64,000 nt of DNA from Enterococcus innesii (GTDB lineage Bacteria > Bacillota > Bacilli > Lactobacillales > Enterococcaceae): the NCBI GenBank assembly GCA_018982785.1, contig JAHHEN010000004.1, positions 253,001 through 317,000 of the forward strand, given 5' to 3'. This document shows positions 17,524-27,959 of the stretch, one piece after another. The stretch's first letter is position 1. Each line of letters begins with the position of its first letter. Made by a program: the position numbers and the translations under genes. Under the pieces are notes generated by a model. The model was not told the origin of the DNA. It searched no databases and saw nothing but the letters and a program-made list of their open reading frames with translations.

Positions 17524-19274
17524 ATGAGTAATACACAATGGATCTGGCGCTATGCCAAAAAGAACCGCGGAAAAATCATATTGGCGATCCTATTTTTAGT
17601 GATCAATGCAGCGCTGATCATTGTTAATCCGTACTTGGGAGGAATGGTGATCGACGATGTCATCAATCAGCAAAAAACGCACTTATTGATTCCATTACTG
17701 TTGATCATGATTGCGACGACCGTCATTCGCACCATTGTCCGCTATAGTTATCAGATTTTATTTGAACGGGTCGGACAAAATACGCTATACGATTTACGGG
17801 AAGATTTGTATCAGAAACTGCAAGAATTGGATTTCGACTTTTTCAATCACACTCGTGTGGGAGATATTATGGCACGAATGACAGGGGATACCGATGCCAT
17901 TCGCCACTTTGTTTCTTGGGTGACCTATAATATCGCTGAATGTATCTTATGGTTCTTTTCAGCGGTGGTGGTGATGAGCTTTATTGATTGGAAATTGATG
18001 CTGGCACTGGTGGCTGTCACACCGATCATTTTTCTGTTGACCAACCGCATGTCTAAAAAGGCACACCCATTGTTTTTTGACATTCGTGAGAGCTTTTCTC
18101 GCTTGAACTCAATGGTAGAAGAAAATATTGGCGGCAATCGGGTCGTAAAAGCCTTCGCTCGTGAAAATTTTGAGATCGAAAAATTTCGCTCCTACAACGA
18201 AGATTTTAAGACCCGCAACATGGCATCTGCCAAAGTTTCCCGTACCTATCTGCCCTGGCTTGATGGCTTAGCAGGAAGTTTGTCAGTCATTGCCTTAGTT
18301 TTAGGCGGAATTTTCGTAATCAATGGGGACATGACCTTAGGAGATCTTGTTGCGTTTAATGGTTATCTATGGATGTTGAACAACCCCATGCGTATGAGTG
18401 GCTGGTTGATCAACGATGTTCAGCGATTTTCTGCGGCCTGTATCAAAATTCGACAAATGCTGGCACAAGAATCGAAAATACCGGTTCACCAACAAGAAAA
18501 ATTAGAACCGATCAAAGGATTTGTGGAATTTAAAGATGTCTCTTTCCATTTTCAGATGATCCAGAGCAAAATGTACTGGAGAACATCAACTTCAAGATTG
18601 GGCCGGGACAAACGTTAGGGATCTTAGGCGAAACCGGCTCTGGAAAAACGACGTTAGTAAATTTAGTTGGACGTTTTTATGATCCGACTGAAGGGGAAGT
18701 ATTGATTGATGGAAAAAATGCCAAAGAGTATCCTGTGCGTCAAATGCGGGAAAATATTTCGATGGTGATGCAAGATGTCTTCTTGTTTTCTAATACTATC
18801 TCTGACAATATTGCTTTTGGAAATCCTTTAGCAGATGAAGGCTTTATTCGCCAAATGGCCGTAGTCGCCGATGCAGATACCTTTATTTCTCGAATGCCTC
18901 AAGGCTACGAGACGATTGTCGGTGAACGAGGCGTCGGACTTTCTGGCGGACAAAAACAACGGATCTCCCTTGCGCGGGCCTTAGCCAAAGATCCATCGAT
19001 CTTGATTTTGGATGACACGACGTCTGCCGTCGATATGGAGACAGAATCGAAGATCCAACAAGAGCTGACAAAATTAACAGGAGAGAAAACGACGTTTATC
19101 ATTGCCCATCGGATCTCCTCTGTTCGAGAAGCCGATCAGATTTTGATGATGGAAAAAGGTCGGGTTGTTGAACAAGGCACCCACGAAGAACTCGTCAAAC
19201 TGCGAGGGAAATACTATGAAGTGTATCAAAAACAATTAGGCTTGTCAGGAGGTGAAGACGATGGCGAGAAATAA
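17524..19274 (+). pseudogene. ABC multidrug exporter subunit 1 (EfrA/YheI type), frameshifted as written
   Basis: The six-helix membrane domain occupies residues 1 to about 320 (17524 onward); the ATPase domain continues in another frame with ETGSGKTT (Walker A), MQDVFLFSNT, LSGGQKQR and ILILDDTTSAVD. Restoring one T in the T-run 18549-18552 turns SFHFQMIQ into SFHFSDDPEQNV and gives one 583-residue protein. The Walker B site ends in Asp-Asp, not Asp-Glu, which is typical of the degenerate-site partner in heterodimeric exporters. It overlaps the next gene by 14 bases, so the two make a heterodimer like EfrAB. The frameshift is probably a sequence error. Confidence 0.88.
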
Positions 19275-21042
19275 ATTTGATGTGGATGAGGAATTAGACC
19301 AGGAATTTAGCTGGAAGGATTTCAAGCGTTTGTCCCAATACGTCGTACCGTATAAAAAAAGCATTGGGAAAGTACTATTTACGATCATCCTGGCAAACTT
19401 AGCAGGAATGCTGGCACCTGTTTTCACGAAGATCGCCATCGACTCATCGATTCCTGAGAAAAATGTCAATCAATTGCTGCTTTTAGGAGTTGCCTTTCTA
19501 GTGACCTTGATCGTTATTGGCGTCTGCATGCGTTATCGTATCTACCATATCACGAATATTGGGCAAGACGTATTGAAGGATATGCGCTTTGATATTTTTG
19601 AACATTTGCAGCGGCTGCCGTTTTCTTATTTCGATACAAGGCCCCATGGCAAGATCTTGATCCGCATTGTAAACTACATCAATACACTGAGTGACCTGTT
19701 GAGTAATGGACTAATCAATTTGATTTCCGATGTTTTCAACGTCATCATCACCTTGATTTTTATGTTTGCGATCGACTTCAAATTGACCCTGTATTCCCTT
19801 GCGTTGCTGCCAATCTTGTTCATCATGGTGATGGTAATCAAAAATAACCAGCGCAAAGCTTATCAGGTGTTGAGTAATAAACAGTCCAATTTAAATGCCT
19901 ACATTCATGAAAGTATTGCCGGCATCAAGATCACCCAATCCTTCGCACGGGAAGAAGAAAATGCAGAGATTTTCCAAGAAGTCAGCAATGATTATCGGAC
20001 TTCCTGGATGAAAGCTGTCAAAATTCAGTTTCTCATGTGGCCTGGGGTGCAAAACATTTCAGTCATTACGACTTGTTTGATTTATTTTGTCGGCATTCGC
20101 CAAATCGGTGTCGATGTCAGCACAGGTACTCTGATCGCTTTTATCAGTTATATCAATAATTTCTGGAATCCAGTCATCAATATCGGGAATTTTTATAATT
20201 CTTTGATTACAGCAACAGCCTATCTTGAACGGATTTTTGAAACGATGGATGAAGTCCCAGATATCGAAGACAAACCAGATGCAAAAGTATTGCCGACGAT
20301 GAAAGGGACCGTAGATTTTGAACACGTGACCTTCCGATACGAAGAAGGCAAAAACATTCTTTCTGATGTCAATTTTCACATCGAACCCGGGGAAAGCATT
20401 GCCTTGGTTGGCCCTACTGGTGCAGGAAAGACCACGATCATCAATTTGCTGAGCCGCTTTTATGATGTCAATGAAGGCAGTGTTAAAGTAGATGGGATGG
20501 ACGTTCGTGACGTGACGCTGGAATCCCTGCGCTCACAGATGGGGGTCATGCTGCAAGATACCTTTATTTTCTCAGGAACGATCATAGAAAATATTCGCTA
20601 TGGAAAATTAGACGCGACAGAAGAAGAGATCATTGAAGCAGCGAAGATCGTCCGTGCTCACGACTTTATCACGGAGTTGAAAGACGGCTATCAAACCGTC
20701 GTCGAAGAACGAGGAAGTACTTTATCTGCGGGGCAACGGCAACTGATTTCCTTTGCCCGAGCATTGTTGGCTGATCCAAAAATCTTGATCTTAGATGAGG
20801 CTACTTCTAGTATCGATACGAAGACAGAAGAATTGCTGCAAGAAGGACTGTTGAAACTGTTAGAAGGCAGAACTTCATTCATCATCGCTCACCGGCTGTC
20901 CACAATCAAAAATTCTGATCGAATCTTTTACGTGGCAGGGGGGACGATTGCTGAATCTGGTAACCATGATCAACTAATGGCACAAAAAGGCTTGTACCAT
21001 CATTTGTATCAATCACAATACGACTTATTGCAAGCCATATAA
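19261..21042 (+). CDS. ABC multidrug exporter subunit 2 (EfrB/YheH type)
   Basis: A 593-residue half-transporter: six transmembrane helices to about residue 330, then ATPase with Walker A GPTGAGKTT, Q-loop LQDTFIFSG, signature LSAGQRQL, Walker B ILILDEATSSID and switch histidine in IAHRLSTI. It carries the catalytic glutamate that subunit 1 lacks, supporting a heterodimer. ATG 19261 follows AGGAGGTGA by a few bases; the upstream GTG 19252 overlaps that site. Likely exports dyes, fluoroquinolones or similar drugs as in E. faecalis EfrAB; the substrate is inferred. Ends at a perfect terminator. Confidence 0.93.
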   Translation: MARNKFDVDEELDQEFSWKDFKRLSQYVVPYKKSIGKVLFTIILANLAGMLAPVFTKIAIDSSIPEKNVNQLLLLGVAFLVTLIVIGVCMRYRIYHITNIGQDVLKDMRFDIFEHLQRLPFSYFDTRPHGKILIRIVNYINTLSDLLSNGLINLISDVFNVIITLIFMFAIDFKLTLYSLALLPILFIMVMVIKNNQRKAYQVLSNKQSNLNAYIHESIAGIKITQSFAREEENAEIFQEVSNDYRTSWMKAVKIQFLMWPGVQNISVITTCLIYFVGIRQIGVDVSTGTLIAFISYINNFWNPVINIGNFYNSLITATAYLERIFETMDEVPDIEDKPDAKVLPTMKGTVDFEHVTFRYEEGKNILSDVNFHIEPGESIALVGPTGAGKTTIINLLSRFYDVNEGSVKVDGMDVRDVTLESLRSQMGVMLQDTFIFSGTIIENIRYGKLDATEEEIIEAAKIVRAHDFITELKDGYQTVVEERGSTLSAGQRQLISFARALLADPKILILDEATSSIDTKTEELLQEGLLKLLEGRTSFIIAHRLSTIKNSDRIFYVAGGTIAESGNHDQLMAQKGLYHHLYQSQYDLLQAI

Positions 21043-21095
21043 AAAGAAATCCCCACAAACGATGCGTTTCTATCGTTTGTGGGGATTTCTTTGCG
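21043..21095 (+). terminator. strong terminator after the ABC pair
   Basis: 21-base perfect stem (AAAGAAATCCCCACAAACGAT and its inverse) around eight bases, ending in TTT; it also lies before the cutC 3' end and may act in both directions. Confidence 0.88.
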
Positions 21096-21118
21096 TGATT
21101 CTTTTGTGTCACTCAAGC

Positions 21119-21760
21119 TCAGTCATTAAGGTCGACGATTCTGGTTCCATGAACTTCTTTTACACCTAATGTATCAGCAACATGTTGGGCATTTTCAAAG
21201 GAAATGCCACCGCCAGGTAAAATCGTTAAACGCTCACCAGCATAGGCGATCAATTCTTTCAGATGATCGAAGTTGTCTTCAATCGGAGTCCCTGCAGCAC
21301 CACCATGGGTCAAAATCCGCTGTACGCCATGCTCAGCTAACCAATCGATCGCTTTAAATTGGCGCGCTGCAGGAATCGCGTCGAAGGCCATGTGAAAAGT
21401 AACCTGCAAGCCTTCTGCGGTTTCTAACAATAGCTCCAATGCTTCTTCGTCTAACCAGCCGCTAGGAGTTAAGCAACCTAGAACAACGCCGTCTGTTCCT
21501 AGCTTTTTTGCTTCGATCAAGTCGGTGTGCATGATTTTCAACTCAGTGTCATTGTAAACAAAATCACCGCCTCGAGGTCGGATGATTGTCATAACGGGAA
21601 TTCCTTTTTCACCAGCATATTGCAAAACTTCTTCTTGTACACCGGTACTTGGTGTTGTTCCGCCGACCGCTAAATTATCACAGAGTTCAATCCGCTGTGC
21701 CCCTCGGGCGATTGCTAAGGGAATATTGGTATAATTTTCTGCACAAAATTCTTTTAACAT
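21119..21760 (-). CDS. cutC: copper homeostasis protein CutC
   Basis: A 213-residue TIM-barrel protein. Recognisable by LKEFCAENYTNIPLAIARGA, RIELCDNLAVGGTTPS, IRPRGGDFVYND and the late RILTHGGAAGT and ILPGGGIS segments. The E. faecalis homologue binds copper and affects copper tolerance; the biochemical reaction is unsettled. It is a single gene converging on the ABC operon, with its own ribosome site (GGAGG) upstream of ATG 21760. Confidence 0.94.
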   Translation of the reverse strand: MLKEFCAENYTNIPLAIARGAQRIELCDNLAVGGTTPSTGVQEEVLQYAGEKGIPVMTIIRPRGGDFVYNDTELKIMHTDLIEAKKLGTDGVVLGCLTPSGWLDEEALELLLETAEGLQVTFHMAFDAIPAARQFKAIDWLAEHGVQRILTHGGAAGTPIEDNFDHLKELIAYAGERLTILPGGGISFENAQHVADTLGVKEVHGTRIVDLND

Positions 21761-21862
21761 GATTTACCTCCAATAGATGGTTGTTCAGTTGATTTGTTAT
21801 TCTATCCACTAGCATTCTACCACAAGAATATGCTAAAGTAGAGCAGAGATGAGGGAAGTTGA

Positions 21863-22703
21863 ATGTTAAAAAAATCGATCGCGGGCGCCTTTTTTTAAAC
21901 GCCCATTATCACTTATTTGAATGTCCATTGTGCCGCCAAGCATTTTTCCCGACCGAAAATGGCTTGGTTTGTCCCAATCGTCATCGATTTGACTTATCAA
22001 AGAAAGGCACACTTTTCTTTTTGGATCATCAAGTCAAAGCAGATTATGATCAAGCACTGTTTCTGCCGCGTCAACGTATGATCGCTAGCGGCATGTATGC
22101 ACCAGTCATTGAATGCATCAAAGCAGTTTTGGGGGATGCTAAGCATCTTTTAGATGTCGGCTGCGGCGAAGGCAGTTTTCTGGCTCAGCTGGTCAATGAA
22201 AAGACCCAGGCGGCTGTCGGCTTTGATATCGCCAAAGACGGAGTTTATCTAGCAACCAATCAAAACGTACCGGCTTTTTGGTGTGTGGCGGATCTGACCA
22301 ACTTGCCGTTTGCTGAAGCGAGCTTTGATACGATTTTCAATCTATTTTCGCCGTCAAATTATGGGGAGTTCAATCGTATTTTGAAAAAGGGTGGACAGTT
22401 GATCAAAGTCGTCCCTGCGGCGGATTATTTAAAAGAATTGCGGGCTGCTTTTTATCCGAATGATGAAGCGAAACAGCAATACTCAAATGAACGGGTCGTC
22501 ACTAAATTTCTTGAACATTACCCTGACGCCTCCCGTCAAAGAGTGACACATGTTTTTACGATCCCTGAAGAAAATCGTCAAGATTTACTTGCCATGTCCC
22601 CGTTAGAGTGGGGGCTTCAGAGGAACGCAAAGAAAAGCTCCGGCAAACTCCTTTGAGACAGATCACTGTTGATGTTGAGGTGTTGATTGCGAAAATTTCC
22701 TGA
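21863..22703 (+). pseudogene. rlmA: 23S rRNA (guanine-N1)-methyltransferase RlmA family, two frameshifts as written
   Basis: The N-terminal zinc ribbon (FECPLCRQAF and GLVCPNRHRFD) and SAM motif LLDVGCGEGSF identify an RlmA-type enzyme, which methylates G745 or G748 in helix 35 of 23S rRNA; the G748 enzyme affects tylosin resistance. ATG 21863, after GAGGG, reads through only if the A7 run at 21868-21874 has one more A (MLKKIDRGRLFL). Near the C terminus one more G in the run 22610-22614 replaces the odd tail with SPLEWGASEERKEKL and extends to the stop at 22703. Both lesions are single-base homopolymer losses. Confidence 0.85.
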
Positions 22704-22733
22704 AAATATTTTGAACTTTTTTGTTATTTACTC

Positions 22734-22762
22734 TTGCAATCATGCCATGGGAGTGATATATT
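22734..22762 (+). promoter_or_regulatory. promoter of a candidate small RNA
   Basis: TTGCAA, exactly 17 bases, TATATT; transcription would start near 22769. No open frame follows before a terminator about 110 bases downstream. Confidence 0.6.
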
Positions 22763-22768
22763 GTTCTC

Positions 22769-22881
22769 AAGTCATTTTTCATTGGTTTTTATCAGGTTCC
22801 TGTTCTGATAAAAGTTAGTGAAAAGAGCTTCACTAACGTAACGACTCGCAGTGATCGACACCGAGTTGGTACGTTTTTTTT
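22769..22881 (+). ncRNA. candidate small RNA of about 113 nt with three hairpins
   Basis: Three consecutive stems follow the promoter: TTTTATCAG/CTGATAAAA (22787-22813), GTTAGTGAA/TTCACTAAC (22814-22837) and the imperfect CGTAACGACTCG/CGAGTTGGTACG (22837-22873), then eight Ts. The unit has no ribosome site or reading frame. trmL starts 175 bases later behind a separate possible -10 (TACTAT near 22940), so this looks like a free-standing RNA. The family is not recognised; an attenuated trmL leader is the alternative. Confidence 0.55.
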
Positions 22882-23055
22882 ATGCCCAAAATTCTACACA
22901 AAAAATGTCGTTTCTAAAAAACAAGCGTGCCAAAATATGGTACTATAGAAGTTATTGAAGAAGCTATTGAGAATCAATTGTAAAACGCAAGATACAGAGA
23001 CACAAAGGAAAGCGAGAACCGATCGGTAGTATCCGAGCGAAAGGAGTTTTTATCT

Positions 23056-23559
23056 ATGAATCACATCGTTCTTTTTGAACCTCAGATCCCGGCCAATACG
23101 GGAAATATTGCACGGACGTGCGCAGCAACAAATACTCATTTACACTTAATCGAGCCTTTAGGCTTTTCAACGGATGACAAGCAATTAAAACGAGCTGGGC
23201 TTGATTATTGGCATGATGTCAATATTACCTATCATAAAGATTTAGCTGCTTTTATGGACTTTTTAGGGGAGCGTCCGTTGTATCTGATCTCGAAATTTGC
23301 CAATCGCGTGTATTCTGACGTCGATTACACCGCAGATGATGATCAGTTCTTCATTTTCGGGAAAGAAACGACGGGGCTTCCAGAAAGCTTTATGCGTGAG
23401 CATGCCGAAAAATGTTTGCGGATCCCAATGAATGATGAGCATGTTCGTTCCCTTAACCTATCAAATACGGCTGCTTTGATCATTTATGAAGTTTTGCGGC
23501 AGCAAGGCTTCCCAGAGTTGGAATTGACGCATCATTATGAGAACGACAAATTAGACTAA
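23056..23559 (+). CDS. trmL: tRNA (cytidine(34)-2'-O)-methyltransferase TrmL
   Basis: A 167-residue SPOUT methyltransferase that methylates the ribose of the wobble base in leucine tRNAs. The knot-forming motifs are clear: [30 protein letters not shown] and [19 protein letters not shown]. Length is as expected. AAAGGAG precedes ATG 23056. A 17-base gap separates it from the phosphatase gene downstream, so they are likely cotranscribed. The roughly 100-base leader contains the palindrome CCGATCGG but no recognised riboswitch. Confidence 0.94.
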   Translation: MNHIVLFEPQIPANTGNIARTCAATNTHLHLIEPLGFSTDDKQLKRAGLDYWHDVNITYHKDLAAFMDFLGERPLYLISKFANRVYSDVDYTADDDQFFIFGKETTGLPESFMREHAEKCLRIPMNDEHVRSLNLSNTAALIIYEVLRQQGFPELELTHHYENDKLD

Positions 23560-23576
23560 GAAGCGAGGCTTTTTCG

Positions 23577-24230
23577 ATGCAATTATACTTTACCCGTCAC
23601 GGAAAAACAGAGTGGAACCAAGCACGCCGCTTTCAAGGAATGCTGGGGGATTCGCCGTTATTGCCAGAAAGTTATGACGAAATCAAATTACTCGGTGATT
23701 ATCTGGCAGCTATTCCTTTTGAGAAGATTTACTCAAGTACATCTTTGCGAGCAAAAGTGACTGCCCAAGAGATCCAAGCAAGACTCCAACATCCAGTTGA
23801 AATCATTTATAATGAGAATCTGCGAGAAATCGGACTCGGTGAATTGGAAGGTCGCTCCATCGATGAAATGCATGAGAAGTATCCCCAACAATTGACGGAT
23901 CTGCGTAATCACCTGGATCGCTACGATCCAAGTGCCTTTAAAGGTGAGCCAATCCAAGAAACATTGAGCCGGATCGAGACCGTCGTCTTGGATGCGGTGA
24001 TGCAGCATGAAGGCCCATTATTGTTCGTCGGTCATGGGGCATCCTTTACGGCTGCTATCCAGTGGCTTGCAGGCAAACCATTAGCCGAATTAAGAGAGCA
24101 AGGTGGATTAGTCAATAACAGCGTTAGCTTATTAGAGACGAATGAACAAAAAGTATTGCCTTTTGAACTAAAACTTTGGAATGAAGCAGGCTTTTTAAGC
24201 AATCAGGCAGGATTAGACGCTTTGTTGTAA
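23577..24230 (+). CDS. histidine phosphatase superfamily protein
   Basis: A 217-residue phosphoglycerate-mutase-like enzyme. The phospho-accepting histidine is in the RHG motif FTRHGKTEWN at the N terminus, and the second catalytic histidine is in LLFVGHGASFTAAI. Glutamate of the LREIGLGELEG segment completes the site. The size fits broad-specificity acid phosphatases rather than the glycolytic mutase, which is about 230-250 residues with a different loop. It lies between trmL and recD2 in the same direction with small gaps. Substrate unknown. Confidence 0.9.
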   Translation: MQLYFTRHGKTEWNQARRFQGMLGDSPLLPESYDEIKLLGDYLAAIPFEKIYSSTSLRAKVTAQEIQARLQHPVEIIYNENLREIGLGELEGRSIDEMHEKYPQQLTDLRNHLDRYDPSAFKGEPIQETLSRIETVVLDAVMQHEGPLLFVGHGASFTAAIQWLAGKPLAELREQGGLVNNSVSLLETNEQKVLPFELKLWNEAGFLSNQAGLDALL

Positions 24231-24250
24231 ACCATGAAAGGAGCGGCACC

Positions 24251-26902
24251 ATGATTCCAGAAAGAACGTTTTTTGTCGGCCATGTTGCCGCCATCTTTTT
24301 CCAGAATCCCAGCAATTTTTATAAAGTACTATTAGTTAAAGTCACTGAGAATAATACCGACTACAAAGACTCGGAGATCGTCGTTACTGGTAGTTTCGGC
24401 GAAATCCAAGAAGAGGAAAAGTATCGGTTTTTTGGTGAGCTGGTCAATCATCCCAAGTACGGTGTCCAGTTGAAGGCCGAAAGCTATCAACAAGAACAAC
24501 CGACCTCTGAACAAGGGTTGATCGCCTATCTTTCTGGAGAAAAATTTCCGGGGATCGGCAAGAAGACCGCTGAAAAAATCGTTGACCTTTTAGGAGAAGA
24601 AGCGATCGACCGGATGCTGGAAGAACCAACATTGTTGGATCAGATTCCAGGATTGAATGAAAGTAAGCAAAAAATGATTTTAGATACTGTACGGCAAAAT
24701 CATGGGATGGATCAAGTGATCGTTGGCTTGAGCCGCTATGGTTTTGGTAGTCAGCTTTCTTTTGCAATCTATCAAGCCTACAAAAATGAAGCATTATCAA
24801 TTATCGAAGAAAATCCTTACCAGTTGGTGGAAGACATTGAAGGCATTGGCTTTAAACGCGCAGATGGCATCGCTGAGCAGCTAGGGATCGAAGCTTCGTC
24901 GCCGCAACGGTTTCGAGCGGCGGTCTTGCATCAGATCTTTGCGCAATCCTTGCAGACAGGCAATACCTTTATCCATGCCCAAGACTTGTTAGAGCAGACA
25001 CTGCGTTTATTAGAAACGAGTCGTCCTATTGAGATTGCGCCAGACGACCTGGCATCAACGATCATTCAATTAGTGGAAGAAGGAAAAATCCAGCAAGAAG
25101 AAACTCGTTTGTACGAAAACAGTCTGTACTTTTCTGAATGGGGAATCGCTAGTTCCATCGAACGCTTGCTTTCCCGCAAAAAAGAAATCGTCTATCCTGA
25201 GAAAACAATCAGCAAAACGCTGCGAAAAATTGAGAAGCATTTAGGTATCACCTATGGGTCTTCGCAAGAAGAAGCAATCAAAGAAGCCATTCGTTCGCCA
25301 TTGTTTATTTTGACAGGTGGTCCGGGTACCGGGAAAACGACGGTGATCAATGGGATCGTACAATTGTTTGCTGAGTTGAACGATCTGGACTTAGAGCCAT
25401 CAAAATACAGTGAAGAAACCTTTCCGATTCTCTTGGCAGCACCGACTGGTCGAGCCGCCAAACGGATGAATGAAACGACAGGTTTGCCAAGCGGGACGAT
25501 CCATCGTTTGTTAGGCTTGAACGGACGTGAAAAAGCGCCATCGATTAGCCCGAAAGAATTAGAAGGCGGCTTATTGATCGTCGATGAGATGTCTATGGTC
25601 GATACATGGTTGGCGAATACGCTCTTTAAGTCAATCCCTACAAACATGCAAGTGATTTTTGTGGGGGATAAAGATCAGCTTCCTTCTGTGGGACCAGGAC
25701 AAGTCCTTCATGACTTGCTAGCGATCGATGCGATCCCGAAACAAGAATTGACGGAAATCTATCGTCAAGGAGATGGATCAAGCATCATTCCACTGGCTCA
25801 TGCCATCAAAAACGGACAGCTGCCTGCTGATTTTACACAAAACCAAAAAGATCGCTCCTTCTTTGCGTGTGATGCTTACAAAATCGAACCGTTGATCGCT
25901 CAGATCGTGAAACGGGCAAAAGACAAAGGCTACACGCCGCAAGATATTCAAGTGTTGGCACCGATGTATCGTGGGGCAGCCGGGATCGATGCTCTGAATA
26001 AAATGATGCAAGAGATTTTTAACCCCAATGATGGGACAAAAAAAGAGGTGACTCAATGATACGGTGTATCGTATCGGTGATAAGGTTTTGCAGTTGGTAA
26101 ACTCACCAGAAGATAACGTGTTTAATGGCGATATGGGCCAAATCGTTGGGATCACTCTAGCCAAACAGTCGGAAGACAAGGTTGACGAACTGGTCATTCA
26201 GTTTGATGCCAATGAAGTGACCTATAAGCGGAATGAATGGAATAAGATCACATTATCTTACTGTTGTTCGATCCATAAATCTCAAGGTAGTGAATTTCAA
26301 ATGGTTATTTTGCCGATGGTTCATCAATACCAACGTATGCTGCAACGCAATCTGCTTTATACTGCTGTGACCCGCAGCAAAGAAATGCTGATTTTACTTG
26401 GTGAACCGCAAGCCTACCAAACTTGTGTCAGCCACGAATCTGCTACTCGCTTAACGACATTAAAAGAACGTATCAATGGTACGGAAAAAATGACGCCGCT
26501 GCAACGAGCAAAATTGGCCCAATTTGAAGAAGCTGATGATCCGTTTTACCTGATTCCTCTGAGAACACGAAGGCAAAAATGGTAGCTTCGAAGCCAAAGG
26601 AAAATCCCAGCACTGAAGCTGCTGCTAACCAGCAAGCGACAGAAAAGTCACCAGATAGTGGGTTGGACTTGTTTGCTTTTGCTGAGACTGAGCCGTCGAC
26701 ATCAAATCAGACAGAAATTGCAAAGCCTCTGTCAGGGGGAAAAGACCTAAGTGAAGGGACTACGGGGGAAGAAGCACTCATCGAAGAAACACAAAACGAT
26801 GGTGTGCTGACCTTAACGATGGTCAAAAAGCATTTAGTGGATCCAATGATTGGCATGAAGGACTGTTCTCCATACGACTTTATGCCCGCAAAAAATGGCT
26901 AA
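24251..26902 (+). pseudogene. recD2: ATP-dependent RecD2-type DNA helicase, two frameshifts as written
   Basis: RecD2 is a 5'-3' SF1 helicase acting alone in Gram-positives. Visible in order: N-terminal OB-like region, helix-hairpin-helix (FPGIGKKTAEKIV), Walker A GGPGTGKTT, APTGRAAKRM, Walker B DEMSMVD, then in a second frame VYRIGDKVLQLVNSPEDNVF and the SH3-like/motif VI part (SYCCSIHKSQGSEF, NLLYTAVTRSK). Near 26051-26055 two bases are missing (or one is extra). Near 26556-26560 one base is missing, probably a T, giving LIPSENTKAK and leading into an 880-residue total. The C-terminal end MIGMKDCSPYDF is the usual RecD2 tail. Confidence 0.87.
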
Positions 26903-27003
26903 TTGAAAGATGAGAAAATACTAAAAAAGGTACCTTAGTGAGCGCTTTCTTTTGGTTTTTTAGCTTCTTATGCTAAGCTAAAATCAAAAGGAGGCGTTAC
27001 GTT

Positions 27004-27231
27004 ATGGCGAAAGAAACCGAAGATAAATTAGCAAAATTAGCAAAAGAATCTGGCAACGACTTTAAGAAATTAGATGAGATGGAAAAAGAATTTAAACTAG
27101 ATGAAAGTCCCGATGCAGAACGAGGCGAGCGGGATGAATCAGGGTTAGAAAAAACGTTAGAAAAGGCGCCGATTTTCCCGCCTAACACACCGAACAATCC
27201 AACGAATCCCGGCAGTCCCGGAAATCCATAG
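27004..27231 (+). CDS. small charged protein of unknown function
   Basis: A 75-residue protein that I do not recognise. The first 50 residues are very rich in Lys and Glu and probably helical (KLAKLAKESGNDFKKLDEME). The tail is a Pro/Asn/Gly run, FPPNTPNNPTNPGSPGNP. No signal peptide, membrane segment or cysteine. AAAAGGAGG lies eight bases before ATG 27004, and a strong terminator follows, so it is a plausible real single gene. A cre-like sequence (GTGAGCGCTTTC near 26939) stands upstream but is weak. Confidence 0.6.
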   Translation: MAKETEDKLAKLAKESGNDFKKLDEMEKEFKLDESPDAERGERDESGLEKTLEKAPIFPPNTPNNPTNPGSPGNP

Positions 27232-27278
27232 CTTGTCCACTAAAAACTACGACAGTCGGATAATCGAGTAGAAAACAA

Positions 27279-27321
27279 AAAACCTGAAGAATGCAGCTTC
27301 GCATTCTTCAGGCTTTTTTTT
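27279..27321. terminator. bidirectional terminator
   Basis: CCTGAAGAATGC / GCATTCTTCAGG stem with A-run before and eight Ts after; shared by the small gene and the converging response regulator. Confidence 0.9.
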
Positions 27322-27335
27322 GCAATCGATGAGAC

Positions 27336-27959
27336 TTACTGTAAATGCTGATAAAAATAGATTGCTAATTGCGTGCGATCCCGCAATTCCAGTTTTTCCA
27401 GTAATTGACTGATGTAATTACGGACAGTACCATCACTCAAGTACAAAGCATCGGCAATTTCTTTATTGTTTTTTCCAGCGGCTACTTCTTTGATGATCGC
27501 AAGCTCACGTTCGCTAAAAGAAGCTTGATTGTTAATTGATGGTTCGTTCTTCATTAGCTGCGTGAAGGTCTCAACGATTTCATTCCCGAAGACAACTTGG
27601 CCATTATAAGCGGCTTTGACAGAAGGGATGATCGCTTGTAAATTCTGCTTGATCAAATAACCTTTCACACCGATGGAAAAGGCTTCGCGAATGTATTCTT
27701 CATCTTTGAAGGTAGTCAATAGCAAAAGGATCGCTTGGGGAAATTTAGCCAATATTTCTTTGGCAGCATCGATCCCCGTTTGTTCCGGCATGCGGATGTC
27801 CGTCAGCAAAACGTCAGGATGATAGGTTTCATATAATTCCAGTGCGTCTTTGGCACAATGGCCGATGCCCAGCACCTGAATCTCTTCTGTGCTTTCAAGA
27901 ATGGTTTGCAAAGATGTGGTCACAAACGGATCATCGTCAATAATAACTACAGTAATCAT
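27336..27959 (-). CDS. NarL/LuxR-family response regulator (LnrK/YfiK-like)
   Basis: A 207-residue regulator. The receiver domain has the acidic pair in VVIIDDDPFV, the phospho-acceptor Asp in VLLTDIRMPEQTG and the switch Thr/Lys region LLLTTFKDEEY. The C-terminal helix-turn-helix is SERELAIIKEVAAGKNNKEI with LYLSDGTVRNYISQLLEKL. It overlaps the sensor kinase gene by four bases (ATGA), with AAAGGAGG as ribosome site. The pair is divergent from a three-gene ABC exporter, the layout of antibiotic-responsive modules such as LnrJK-LnrLMN in Bacillus, so control of that exporter is inferred. Confidence 0.92.
   Translation of the reverse strand: MITVVIIDDDPFVTTSLQTILESTEEIQVLGIGHCAKDALELYETYHPDVLLTDIRMPEQTGIDAAKEILAKFPQAILLLLTTFKDEEYIREAFSIGVKGYLIKQNLQAIIPSVKAAYNGQVVFGNEIVETFTQLMKNEPSINNQASFSERELAIIKEVAAGKNNKEIADALYLSDGTVRNYISQLLEKLELRDRTQLAIYFYQHLQ

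Noticed and set aside
22837..22881. tracrRNA-like 3' hairpin (CACCGAGTTGGT then T-run)
   Set aside because: It recalls the tail of Cas9 tracrRNAs, but there is no anti-repeat, CRISPR array or cas gene in the window.
22880..23055. T-box or other riboswitch in the trmL leader
   Set aside because: No T-box core, no conserved aptamer; only a short CCGATCGG palindrome.
26041..26064. Programmed frameshift in recD2
   Set aside because: No slippery heptamer with downstream structure at the right place, a second unrelated frameshift exists in the same gene, and errors are common in this window.
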